Source of the DNA: Photobacterium aphoticum
Lineage (GTDB): Bacteria; Pseudomonadota; Gammaproteobacteria; Enterobacterales; Vibrionaceae
Length of the DNA: 64,000 nucleotides
NCBI RefSeq assembly: GCF_001029435.1
Contig: NZ_LDOV01000010.1
Coordinates: forward strand, 496,001-560,000
Direction: 5' to 3'
Shown in pieces: positions 1 through 6,948 of this stretch. A program made the translations under genes and the position numbers. Every line of letters begins with the position of its first letter. The first letter of the stretch is position 1. A model generated the notes under the pieces. It ran no database searches and was not told the DNA's origin. It worked only from the letters and a program-made list of their open reading frames with translations.

Positions 1-37
1 TGGTAATTTTGCTTCAATAATTCAAAGGAGTGAAACC

Positions 38-193
38 ATGTACCAGTGCCCGAAACCCGACTGCCATTCCATCCATATCTGCTGTGAAAAAGTAAAGCGA
101 AGGTATTCCGGCGATTTGCTTTGCCTCGACTGTGGTTACATCGCACCAGAGTCTGAGTTCGAGGTGAAGGAAGCGTGCTTGGAAGAAGAGTGA
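38..193 (+). CDS. Small zinc-ribbon-like protein (51 aa)
   Basis: The ORF starts at an ATG preceded by AAAGGAG with 7-nt spacing, a good ribosome binding site. The 51-residue product has cysteines at 4, 9, 15, 16, 29 and 32. The C4-x4-C9 and C29-x2-C32 pairs look like the two knuckles of a zinc ribbon. The tail is acidic. I do not recognise a specific function. Proteins of this size and pattern occur in small vibrio phages and mobile elements, which fits its place at the end of an apparent older element and just before a hairpin like the one that ends the neighbouring prophage's late operon. Confidence 0.6.
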   Translation: MYQCPKPDCHSIHICCEKVKRRYSGDLLCLDCGYIAPESEFEVKEACLEEE

Positions 194-223
194 TGATAAA
201 AACGGCTGGCAACAATTGATAAC

Positions 224-244
224 AAGGGCGCATGATGCGCCCTT
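224..244 (+). terminator. Hairpin AAGGGCGC-N5-GCGCCCTT
   Basis: A perfect 8-bp stem with a 5-nt loop lies just after the zinc-ribbon gene. It is followed by TTAATTTG rather than a long T run, so it may be a weak terminator or an element hairpin. The same stem recurs at 14777-14797 at the end of the prophage late operon. Confidence 0.55.
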
Positions 245-250
245 AATTTG

Positions 251-307
251 TTGACAACTATTAGTTACACTAGTAAAGTAACTAAAAAGTAATCTATTTT
301 GTTACTT
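251..307 (+). promoter_or_regulatory. Candidate promoter with two tandem inverted repeats
   Basis: A consensus -35 TTGACA (251-256) is followed after 17 nt by TAAAGT. Two inverted repeats overlap or follow it: AGTTAC (263-268) with GTAACT (278-283), and AAGTAA (288-293) with TTACTT (302-307). The pair looks like a double operator. Downstream, 309-368 can encode a 19-codon ORF (MQVKIIKHREY...), possibly the start of a truncated gene. Inference only. Confidence 0.4.
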
Positions 308-491
308 TATGCAGGTTAAAATTATTAAGCACCGTGAGTACCAGTCACAGCTCTTAAAGAATTATTAGCCTAAAAGATAAGGTATGGCCTCCAATAGCAA
401 GTGAAGTAATTGGATCGTCAACTCAAAGAATTGAATAAGCATTTCAGTTTTTTTCATTCAGGTTCTCCTCCTGTGAATGAATTGATTTGGT

Positions 492-525
492 GACCGCATG
501 AGTCGAAACTCAAGCGGTCTTTTTC
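492..525 (+). terminator. Strong hairpin terminator
   Basis: GACCGC-at-GAGT, a short loop, ACTC-aa-GCGGTC and then TTTTTCGC form an intrinsic-terminator-like structure. No intact gene lies directly upstream. The stretch 370-490 shows nothing else I can support. Confidence 0.6.
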
Positions 526-730
526 GCGTCTGAATGACACGATAGATGCAATTTTACTCTATTTTTAATCAATGGTGTAGATTAGTCACTATCAATCCCA
601 TAATTTCCCGTTCGTAATGTATACATCATATCAGCCATCTTAATTCTATAGTACTCGACCACCGTCTTTTGAATATTGCGTTCTGCACTTCTTTATTTCG
701 TAAATTCTTTTAATCTCCCTGTATTTTTAG
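526..730. other. AT-rich gap without recognisable gene
   Basis: I see no ORF with a ribosome binding site, no RNA gene and no dif-like sequence here. It lies between the terminator and the DUF3653 relic. Confidence 0.5.
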
Positions 731-780
731 CTCATTGAGTCGAAGACCTATACGGAAAGGCAACAGGGCGACAACATGCG
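731..780 (-). pseudogene. Relic of a DUF3653-type phage regulator gene
   Basis: These 50 bases align without gaps to 15870-15919, with 40 of 50 identical. Read on the minus strand they encode HVVALLPFRIGLRLNE, against HVVAQLPFRGGRRINE in the intact gene. Sequence on either side is unrelated, so only this conserved block remains. It is direct evidence that a relative of the prophage's right end once occupied this side of the attachment site. Confidence 0.65.
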
Positions 781-863
781 CGCAATCATATAAGCTAGAC
801 GGGCAGCTTTTGTTAAGGCTGATTTAACGCGCCCTGCCTGTTTTACAGATTAAACTGTCTCTT

Positions 864-2388
864 TGTAAGGTAGTTCATCCTGCCTCAAGATTAGCTGTAG
901 AGTAGGGAAGTCAGGTCTTTTTCCTGCTGGCTTTGAATTGTTCCGGATGTACCAGTACCGGATTTAACGCTTCAAGTTGTCGAATAGCTCGTTGCTGAGC
1001 AGTACGTTTAGGGGCTTTTTTGCTGCGGCTGCGTTTTTGTTGTTGCTCGAATTCTTGTTGTTTCGCCTGGGCAAATTTCAATACGGCACCCAGCCGTTTG
1101 TTGTCGACTATCTGACCTTGGTCAACGTCAGCAAGTTTATCGAATACTTTGAACGTGAGTTTTCGGTGGCCGTACTGAATGGCGATGGTGCCATCCGGAC
1201 GGTCCAGCACCTTAACGACCTGATTAACCAATCGCTGGTTTTCCTCCGTAGGATCAATGAGATAAATAACTTTATCATACTGAAATGTCAGCGATTTAGA
1301 GAGCTTGCGCAGTTCTTGCCAGGCAAAGATATCATCAAGATCATCCATCGATTCCCGCACAGGTCTGTGCATGTCTTTAGGATACTTAGCGGGTTTGGCA
1401 AAGCGCCGGTTGAAATCAGCGATGATGTCGGGGAGCCATGCATTCGCTTGTTCGATGGTATCGATACCTTGCAAACGCATTTCTTTCACTAAGCGATCCT
1501 GTAACGTTTTATTCGCCCGTTCAACACGGCCTTTAGCTTGTGAGCTATTGGCACAAATCAATTCAATGTTCAGGTCATGCAATACACGGCCAAATTGAGT
1601 CAGTCGTTCGGTCTTTGCATCACGTTTGCTGACATGAAAAACAGAGTGGCGATCACTGTAGAAAGCAGTAGGCTTTCCGTGTTGTTCAAGGTATTCACGG
1701 GTCGCGACCATATAATCAAACGCGGACTCGGTTTCACTGAATTGTAAGTTCATCAGTTTCCCAGTGGCATCATCAATGAAAACCAACTTGCAACAGGTGA
1801 GCTTCGTTCTTCAAAGCTTTTATTGTTTTAAGAGCATCCGTGATGCAGGCCGTCAATTTGGATTAATTCACCCAAACATTCACGCCGGTTACGAGGTTGG
1901 TAGATCTTGGGTTTGCGTTTGGCATGGGGAACCAGAGACCATCGGCAATCATCCATTGGCGTAACGTTTCCAACGAGATGTGTATGTCATGGATCTCCGA
2001 TAATTTTTCGTGAGCTAATGTCGGCCCGAAGTCAGGATATTTTTCATTGATCAACTTCAGACAATGATATCGAACATCGTCACTGAGTTTATTGGAAGAT
2101 GGTTTACCTCGGCGTTGATGGACAAGGCCTGCGGCACCCAATTGACGAAATCGAGTAACCAGTCTTTGCACTTGGCGAACGCTAAGCGAAAGAATCCGAG
2201 CGGCATCTGCACGACGGATCCGTTTTTCGCAAACATCTCGAATAGCACCAAGTTTCAAAATCTCTTTGTCATTCATAGTTACCAGCATCATTGAAAGCTC
2301 GCATCAAACAATCAGATGCAGATTAAGATAGGTAAAAACGGGACATTTCAATCTGGCTCAAACATGACATTTCTAAATGGTTCTTACA
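864..2388 (-). mobile_element. ISNCY-type insertion sequence, degenerate
   Basis: The element is defined mainly by its broken transposase. The right end, read inward from 2388, begins TGTAAGAACC. A TGTAAG at 864-869 is a candidate left end. A CTT triplet directly outside each end (861-863 and 2389-2391) could be a short target duplication. The ends are tentative because the shared terminal match is only about 6 bp. The right end lies 6 bp from the attachment site at 2394. Confidence 0.5.
911..2291 (-). pseudogene. ISNCY-family transposase, frameshifted
   Basis: The N-terminal part (1863-2291) holds two helix-turn-helix-like segments and reads to LWFP. The C-terminal part (911-1786) holds the DDE-type integrase core, with FIDDATG, YSDRHSVF and the CANSSQAKGRVERANK block typical of this family. 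Between them the expected text KIYQPRNRRECLGELIQIDG is present, but in another frame (about 1851-1913). One missing base near 1931, disrupted sequence with a stop around 1815-1850, and a further lost base near 1795 break the gene. The family's usual length is about 430-450 residues, so the whole gene is covered but cannot be read in one frame. Transposition activity in cis is unlikely. Confidence 0.85.
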
Positions 2389-2393
2389 CTTTA

Positions 2394-2421
2394 AGTGCAC
2401 ATAATCTATCGACGGTTAAAA
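2394..2421 (+). other. Left attachment site: dif-like hybrid with diverged XerD arm
   Basis: XerC arm AGTGCACATAA differs at one position from the perfect dif at 16529. The centre TCTATC is identical. The XerD arm is GACGGTTAAAA where dif has TTATGTTAAAT. A good XerC arm with a poor XerD arm is the form known for phage sites that use XerC-first recombination (VGJ-phi type). Together with 16529-16556 it brackets the prophage. Confidence 0.85.
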
Positions 2422-2423
2422 CA

Positions 2424-2449
2424 AAAAACGCCCCGTTAATTGGGGCGTC
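2424..2449 (-). terminator. Terminator of the repressor-like gene
   Basis: GACGCCCC-aattaac-GGGGCGT followed by TTTTTTG, read on the minus strand, overlaps the stop codon of the DUF3693-type gene. It separates that gene from the attachment site. Confidence 0.8.
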
Positions 2450-2699
2450 CTTCGCATAAAGCATTGATAAGTCGGGGATTTTCGTATTTATCTTCGAGTA
2501 GGCCATAAACTACATTTTGATCATTAATTTCAAGTAAATCAGCAACTTGAAAGGCCATATCCCAATCCATAGAGTTTAGTTCTTTTCGCCAGTTGTGCAA
2601 TCTCGACTGCGAGATGCCAAGTATTTTGGCCAATTGGTATTCTGACGTCAGACTGTATCTGGCTTTCACCATGTCTAATAGTTCATTTGTGTAAGTCAT
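2436..2699 (-). CDS. DUF3693-type helix-turn-helix regulator (putative repressor)
   Basis: The 87-residue product has a Cro/CI-like fold in its first half: a helix ending YQLAKILGISQSRLHNWRKE (about residues 22-41) is a clear helix-turn-helix. The second half (LLEINDQNVVYGLLEDK) matches the DUF3693 pattern of small vibrio phage regulators. It is the only left-end gene on the minus strand and is divergent from the early operon, the classical position for a lysogeny repressor. An AAGCA-N8-TGCTT inverted repeat just upstream of the opposing gene could be an operator. Its function as repressor is inferred from fold and position. Confidence 0.75.
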   Translation of the reverse strand: MTYTNELLDMVKARYSLTSEYQLAKILGISQSRLHNWRKELNSMDWDMAFQVADLLEINDQNVVYGLLEDKYENPRLINALCEGRPN

Positions 2700-2810
2700 A
2701 AAGACACTGCCTAAATCCCTAGATTGTTAAATAATAGGCGATCATAATGTCTATTCCCATGCTTCAGGGCGTCTTGAGTATTAAGTTTCCCTTGATTAAA
2801 GTGATCTTAA

Positions 2811-2828
2811 GCACAAAAACTTGCTTGT
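2811..2828 (+). promoter_or_regulatory. Candidate operator ahead of the early operon
   Basis: AAGCA, 8 nt, TGCTT forms an inverted repeat 15-32 nt upstream of the first early gene, in the divergent region with the repressor-like gene. I see no convincing -35/-10 pair, so the promoter itself is not placed. Confidence 0.3.
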
Positions 2829-2842
2829 ATGGGGATACAGAC

Positions 2843-3082
2843 ATGGAAAAAGTTAAACGCACCGTCAGCAGTCCAATTCATAAGCCTTGCCCGGACATGG
2901 CAGGCACCGCAAATTTCGATAAAGCCATCACCGAAAAATCACTCGACGTGGTGAAGTCACTCCGTAAGCGTTTCGGCCTTACCAACAAAGTCACCACCAA
3001 AGGCGGATCCGATTTCCGTTATAGCCGACCGTTCCAAGTGCAAGCCCGCCGCGCATTAATGGCGAAAGGGGGTCTGCTATGA
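2843..3082 (+). CDS. Small basic early protein, unknown
   Basis: I chose the ATG at 2843, which has GGGGAT upstream; a longer frame runs to 2747 but its extra N-terminus lacks a ribosome binding site. The 79-residue product is basic (KSLRKRFGLTNKV, RPFQVQARRAL) with no membrane segment, so it could bind nucleic acid. Its stop codon overlaps the next start (ATGA). It opens the early operon opposite the repressor-like gene, so a Cro-like or replication accessory role is possible. I do not recognise the family. Confidence 0.6.
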   Translation: MEKVKRTVSSPIHKPCPDMAGTANFDKAITEKSLDVVKSLRKRFGLTNKVTTKGGSDFRYSRPFQVQARRALMAKGGLL

Positions 3083-3627
3083 AACCTATTAGTCTTGAGA
3101 ATGCCGTTATTCTGGATACGGAAACAACCGGTTTAGACTCAAATGCTGAAATCGTTGAGATTTCTGTGATTGAAGCAGCAACAGGCAACGTCTTGCTTGA
3201 TACCTTGGTCACACCGGTTCAACTGATTCCCGCCGAAGCCATTGCCATTCATGGTATTACCAATCGACAGGTTTCAGGTTCACCAATATTTCCGAAGGTG
3301 TTCAAACAGCTATTGGAGATTGTGAAAGGCCGAAACGTGCTGATTTATAACGCGGCCTACGATATGCGTTTGATTAGTCAAAGCATGAAGCGTTACGGCA
3401 TTGATGTATTCCCGTTCAACACACAATGTGTCATGGAATGGTATGCAGAGTTCTACGATGAGTGGAATGACTATCACGATAATTACAAATGGCAAAGCCT
3501 GACCAATGCAGCCCGCCAACAGGGTATTGATATTTCAGACCTAAAGGCACACCGCGCATTGGCTGATTGTGAAATTACGCGCCGTGTTGTTATGGCCGTA
3601 AATCAGCAATTGGAGGCGCAGCTATGA
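3079..3627 (+). CDS. DEDDh 3'-5' exonuclease (DnaQ/epsilon-like)
   Basis: All three Exo motifs are visible: Exo I LDTETTGL with D13 and E15, Exo II NAAYDMRL with D95, and Exo III HRALADCE with H158 and D163. The intact DEDDh set predicts an active metal-dependent 3'-5' exonuclease on single-stranded DNA or RNA. At 182 residues it is a stand-alone domain, like RNase T or the DNA polymerase III epsilon core. It overlaps its neighbours by 4 nt on both sides (ATGA), so it is translationally coupled in the early operon. The virus has no polymerase of its own. The exonuclease may process rolling-circle intermediates, counter host DNA or support host polymerase fidelity. Confidence 0.88.
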   Translation: MKPISLENAVILDTETTGLDSNAEIVEISVIEAATGNVLLDTLVTPVQLIPAEAIAIHGITNRQVSGSPIFPKVFKQLLEIVKGRNVLIYNAAYDMRLISQSMKRYGIDVFPFNTQCVMEWYAEFYDEWNDYHDNYKWQSLTNAARQQGIDISDLKAHRALADCEITRRVVMAVNQQLEAQL

Positions 3628-3905
3628 AAAGTACATTAGATGAATGTTTGATGAAAGACGGGACACAAAAAGACTTTTTCAAGCTGTTTTATCGTGCACA
3701 CCGAATGGCCGTCAAAGGGAACAACCCAATGGACGTAATTAGTGATGTCATTGTGCTTGCCTATATAGCTCTAGATGATGGGGTTATGATGCGTCGAATG
3801 CATAAAGCAAAATTCTCTGCCGAAATTTCATTACTTCAACGCGATCAATCCCCGCTGTCACTTTCAACTCGATTGTCATTTCATAAGGCGGGGTGCCTAT
3901 TTTGA
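3624..3905 (+). CDS. Early-operon protein, unknown (93 aa)
   Basis: The start overlaps the exonuclease stop by 4 nt. The protein is mostly helical by appearance, with a FFKLFYRAHRMAVKG segment and a hydrophobic stretch DVISDVIVLAYIALDD near residues 37-53 that looks like a buried helix rather than a membrane span. Cysteines at 8 and 91 show no motif. It is followed by a GTG start 12 nt inside its 3' end. No family recognised. Codon use and coupling support a real gene. Confidence 0.55.
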   Translation: MKSTLDECLMKDGTQKDFFKLFYRAHRMAVKGNNPMDVISDVIVLAYIALDDGVMMRRMHKAKFSAEISLLQRDQSPLSLSTRLSFHKAGCLF

Positions 3906-4165
3906 CAGCATCAATTCAATGGTATTCAAATGCCAGTGCTGTGGTAAATAAGCCTTTACCATTCACGCCTCAAACCAACTTTTATCGCGCCGTTGCTCAG
4001 TGCGTAAAGTTCGCCGGTAATGAACCGACTTACATTCGATCCGTTATGGCAATCATTCCCGTAGATGGCGATCGCCGTTTGGTGGTAATGACAAATATCC
4101 CTAAGCAAGTGACCAAAGCCCCCCAAGCGGGGGCGGCGGTTTCTTCTAACAGTGGGAGCCTGTAA
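3893..4165 (+). CDS. Early-operon protein, unknown (90 aa)
   Basis: Translation probably starts at the GTG at 3893, with AAGGCGGG directly upstream inside the previous gene. The body (SIQWYSNASAVVNKP, then IRSVMAIIPVDGDRRLVVMTNIP) looks like a small alternating-hydrophobic beta fold, and the C-terminus is a flexible Ala/Gly/Ser tail. The stop overlaps the next ATG by one base. Function unknown. Confidence 0.55.
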   Translation: MPILTASIQWYSNASAVVNKPLPFTPQTNFYRAVAQCVKFAGNEPTYIRSVMAIIPVDGDRRLVVMTNIPKQVTKAPQAGAAVSSNSGSL

Positions 4166-4326
4166 TGAATCACCGCCTTTACCACTTACTCAAAGCAGAC
4201 ATGCGCGCCAGTTTAATATTGGCGCGTAACTACCGACTAAACGGCGAGCGCCGTTTGGCAATTCAGTTCATGAATGATGCGGCAGAGAGCCGCAATGAAT
4301 TAACTCAACTGGCGAGGCTTAAATGA
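4165..4326 (+). CDS. Early-operon micro-protein (53 aa), unknown
   Basis: The 53-codon ORF starts at the ATG that overlaps the previous stop (TAATG) and ends in ATGA with the next gene. The product is a basic, helical protein (KADMRASLILARNYRLNGERRLAIQ split over two helices) ending in an amphipathic helix. Its position and perfect coupling on both sides are the main evidence that it is expressed. Function unknown. Confidence 0.55.
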   Translation: MNHRLYHLLKADMRASLILARNYRLNGERRLAIQFMNDAAESRNELTQLARLK

Positions 4327-4550
4327 TTATTAGTAGTGCACCATGCGCAGCATTTGGAAAAGTTATGTGGCCCGGTCAAGTGCTCCAAGTATTTACTGCA
4401 CCATCAAAAGAGGTGATCGAAACGATAGAGGGTTTCGAATTAATTAGCCAAGAAGAAGCGCATGAATTATTGAGCAAGCATGGTGCGCATTTGGTCATGA
4501 TGCCGAATAGCTTTTGCTTTATGAAAGGTGAGGCAAATGCTCCAACCTAA
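4323..4550 (+). CDS. Early-operon protein (75 aa), unknown
   Basis: The gene overlaps its upstream neighbour by 4 nt and the Rep start by 14 nt. The product has a beta-rich first half (GKVMWPGQVLQVFTAP) and an EEAHELLSKHG helix. Placement directly before and overlapping rep suggests translational coupling to replication initiation. No family recognised. Confidence 0.55.
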   Translation: MIISSAPCAAFGKVMWPGQVLQVFTAPSKEVIETIEGFELISQEEAHELLSKHGAHLVMMPNSFCFMKGEANAPT

Positions 4551-6240
4551 CGATCTCCTCTATGTCGCGGGTGCTGTTCAACCCGCCGATAAAACAAAAA
4601 CCAATGAAGCCAGCCATGATGCTGGTTTTTTAGGATTCGATTTTTGTGGCCCACGTCCGGCAGCGATTACGCCGGAACAACTTTGGGACATGAATCGCGC
4701 CAATCGTGATTCGGTTTACTTTGCCAAAAAGCAAACCGAACATGCCGCGTCATTACCGAAATATAATGCCCAACACCTCCGCGAAGCGGCGGCACGTAGT
4801 GACGATAACAATAGGCTTGTCCAAGGGCGCAAAAGTCCGACACACCCAAAACAAGCTCAATTATCGCGCAGAATCAGCCAGCTACGCTTATCACGCCGCC
4901 GTCCTGTCGAGTTAGACAGCCCCGAGGCTTTCTACAATGCGGAAACGCTGTACACGCTCGCAGAGCAACCATCAGACAAGCGACTTTCAACCGTTCGACT
5001 GATGCACCGCGAATGGTCGGGCAGTTATCGCATCTTGCACCATACCCAAACCCGCCCAAGTGACGCACCGGAACCACAAAGCGGCGAGCGATACAGTGAA
5101 AAACTGACACAACGCGCCGTGACCAAGATTTTTGAGTCGGGCGCCTACGTGGCCGCCGCCAAAGGGGGATTTTCAACTTTCCTGACGCTCACATTTTCCG
5201 CCGAACAGCGAAACGCCATCTTTGGTGGCGAGTCAACGCTTGGCCGCGAAGTATCCCGCTTTTTGGATGGCATCAAAAAAATGTATCAGCGTGGTTGGTT
5301 GGGTACCGACGAAAACCAAGAACCATTTTGGATGGACGGCCATGCGGAGCCATTCCATTACATTTGGGTGGCAGAGTGTCCGGCCAATGAACACGGCGAG
5401 CCAAACCCGCATGTTCATCTCATCATGAATTGGAAAGTGGAAAAGGAATATTTCGCCGCTTGGTCAGCCCGCATTGAAAATATCTGGGGTCACGGGTTCG
5501 CGCACCTTGAGCGTATCCGTCAGCCAAAAGCCGCCGGGTCATACATCATCAAAGCCGTTGGCTATGCCGCCAAAGGGGAAAACGCCGACCAAGGTTTGAT
5601 AAAGGGAAATCGCTACAACATTGCGCGTTGCAGTCGCGCGCCTGGTTGGGATTGCATCGCCAGTTTTGAAGCGCACAACATGGCGGCGATCATCAAAGAG
5701 TGTGGCTACAAATTGGAACAATGGAAGAAACCCCTTGAGCGCAGTCTTTGGCGTTTGGATAAGCAGCACACCCAAACCATTAAGGCAAAAGCCATTGCCA
5801 AGCAAAGCAAACAACCCAAAGCAGATATTCAGAAACTCAGCGCACGGTTAGCCCGCATCGAAAACCAACAAAAGGCCATCCGTGACCAAATCAAAGCGCG
5901 TGGGGTACACGCCACCACGAAAAACCGTTTTTGCCTGTCATTTGAAGGCGAACAAGCCGAAACCAAAGCCTATGATTTTTTGCTTTGGGCGGCGGGGGCT
6001 CGGGGTTGGTCGATGTTGCCCAAAGTAGAAGAAACCGACGATTACTTTCAGTCAGTGGCCGAAGCCAAAGCCATTGCCCAACAAGAATACCGTGACCAGT
6101 ACCACCGATTTATGGAAAAGCGGGCGTATTGGGACAACGTGTTAAACGATCCGCTGGTTCACAGCATGGTTGAACCTACGGAAGAAGAATACATCGCTCA
6201 CATGATAGAGCGGGAAGACTACCAAAAAATCGCAGCATGA
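4537..6240 (+). CDS. Rolling-circle replication initiator (HUH endonuclease, PM2 P12-like)
   Basis: I chose the ATG at 4537, preceded by AAGGTGAGG at good spacing, over a GTG at 4528. The 567-residue protein has the HUH metal-binding motif H292-V-H294 in NPHVHLIMNW and, 42 residues on, a catalytic tyrosine motif Y336-IIK-AVG-Y343. The two tyrosines seven apart resemble superfamily-I initiators (phiX174 gpA, PM2 P12). It nicks the viral origin, stays bound to the 5' end and restarts synthesis by host polymerase. The first ~200 residues are polar and basic. A helical, possibly coiled-coil, segment follows at about 425-470. It is the last large gene of the early operon. Confidence 0.88.
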   Translation: MLQPNDLLYVAGAVQPADKTKTNEASHDAGFLGFDFCGPRPAAITPEQLWDMNRANRDSVYFAKKQTEHAASLPKYNAQHLREAAARSDDNNRLVQGRKSPTHPKQAQLSRRISQLRLSRRRPVELDSPEAFYNAETLYTLAEQPSDKRLSTVRLMHREWSGSYRILHHTQTRPSDAPEPQSGERYSEKLTQRAVTKIFESGAYVAAAKGGFSTFLTLTFSAEQRNAIFGGESTLGREVSRFLDGIKKMYQRGWLGTDENQEPFWMDGHAEPFHYIWVAECPANEHGEPNPHVHLIMNWKVEKEYFAAWSARIENIWGHGFAHLERIRQPKAAGSYIIKAVGYAAKGENADQGLIKGNRYNIARCSRAPGWDCIASFEAHNMAAIIKECGYKLEQWKKPLERSLWRLDKQHTQTIKAKAIAKQSKQPKADIQKLSARLARIENQQKAIRDQIKARGVHATTKNRFCLSFEGEQAETKAYDFLLWAAGARGWSMLPKVEETDDYFQSVAEAKAIAQQEYRDQYHRFMEKRAYWDNVLNDPLVHSMVEPTEEEYIAHMIEREDYQKIAA

Positions 6241-6254
6241 AGGACGCACACTTA

Positions 6255-6422
6255 ATGGAAGAATTGAAACAAATCACCGAGCAACTAAGCGGTGAAGTAA
6301 AAAAAGCATCATCAAACCCATTTACCAAGAAAGTGGTGACACCATTGCGTTTGATGTTGGCATGGATGCACGGCGTAAACCGCAAGTTGGGCGAATTGGA
6401 AGGGGGCAACAATCATGGGTGA
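6255..6422 (+). CDS. Small protein after Rep (55 aa), unknown
   Basis: The frame opens at 6237 (ATGA overlap with rep), but the ATG at 6255 has an AAGGA upstream, so the shorter product is preferred. It is helical and charged, with LEELKQ-type heptads at the start and a central LRLMLAWMHGVNRKL segment that may touch membrane. It overlaps the next gene by 8 nt. Function unknown. Confidence 0.5.
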   Translation: MEELKQITEQLSGEVKKASSNPFTKKVVTPLRLMLAWMHGVNRKLGELEGGNNHG

Positions 6423-6924
6423 TGTAATGCCGGTTCGCAACTCCACCAATCCGGTGGAAGGGATCAATCGGTGTGAGTGCGGCCAAGTCCGCACCATCCA
6501 CCGCGCACGGGGCAAACGCTCCAAGTTCCTGTATTCGATTTGTGATGACTGTGGCACCAACCAACAAACCGGTGCTTTCTGGCAAAACCGCTTTAAAGCC
6601 CATTTTCCAACGATTGAAGCGCTAGCCGAAAGCGAACAAGCCAGTAATACCGTGGTTTGTGAACCCAAAACAGATACCGAACAGGTTGCGAACATTGAGC
6701 CAAAAGAACCCGAAAGCCTCACTCAAGAAACACCGGAAACATTGCCAAACACAGGCCATCAAGGCGGCGATAGTGAGGCAACAAGAACTGAAACGGCAAC
6801 GGGAACAAGCCGAACTAAACCAAGCGAGCCAACCAAATCAGAAGAAAAGCCAAGCACATGGAAAGCTATCGTGGCTGGCATCTTTATTGGGGCTTTAACT
6901 GGCGGCGCAATTGCCCGCTTCTAA
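6415..6924 (+). CDS. Zinc-ribbon protein with C-terminal membrane anchor
   Basis: The 169-residue protein has a CxC (C20, C22) and CDDC (C43, C46) zinc ribbon at the N-terminus, a long disordered Glu/Thr/Pro-rich linker (about 65-145) and one C-terminal membrane helix (AIVAGIFIGALTGGAIARF) with almost no tail. The layout predicts a nucleic-acid- or protein-binding head tethered to a membrane. In a virus with an internal lipid bilayer it could link genome or replication complex to membrane, or be a minor virion protein. It sits between Rep and the packaging genes. Function is inferred. Confidence 0.6.
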   Translation: MGDVMPVRNSTNPVEGINRCECGQVRTIHRARGKRSKFLYSICDDCGTNQQTGAFWQNRFKAHFPTIEALAESEQASNTVVCEPKTDTEQVANIEPKEPESLTQETPETLPNTGHQGGDSEATRTETATGTSRTKPSEPTKSEEKPSTWKAIVAGIFIGALTGGAIARF

Positions 6925-6948
6925 ACCGTAACAAGCGAGAAATCTGGA

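Larger units (their letters stand above)
1..863. mobile_element. Decayed right end of an older Xer-type mobile element (tentative)
   Basis: This stretch resembles the right end of the prophage next to it. It carries the same kind of hairpin (224-244, like 14777-14797), a strong terminator (492-519) and a 50-bp relic of the DUF3653-type gene that sits intact on the same strand at 15774-16259. Only a small zinc-ribbon gene is intact. Its left border lies outside the window. Inference: an earlier element integrated at the same dif site and was later eroded. A filamentous-phage origin is also possible, because short zinc-ribbon ORFs and compact intergenic regions are common there. Confidence 0.4.

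Noticed and set aside
600-640. ATGTATACAT palindrome as a second dif-like site
   Set aside because: It lacks both Xer arms; the resemblance is limited to a short AT-rich palindrome.
977-1492. 171-codon plus-strand frame
   Set aside because: It lies antisense to the transposase pseudogene, has no ribosome binding site, and its protein is low in recognisable structure.
2747-2842. N-terminal extension of the first early gene
   Set aside because: The extension has no ribosome binding site and would cross the putative operator; the ATG at 2843 is better.
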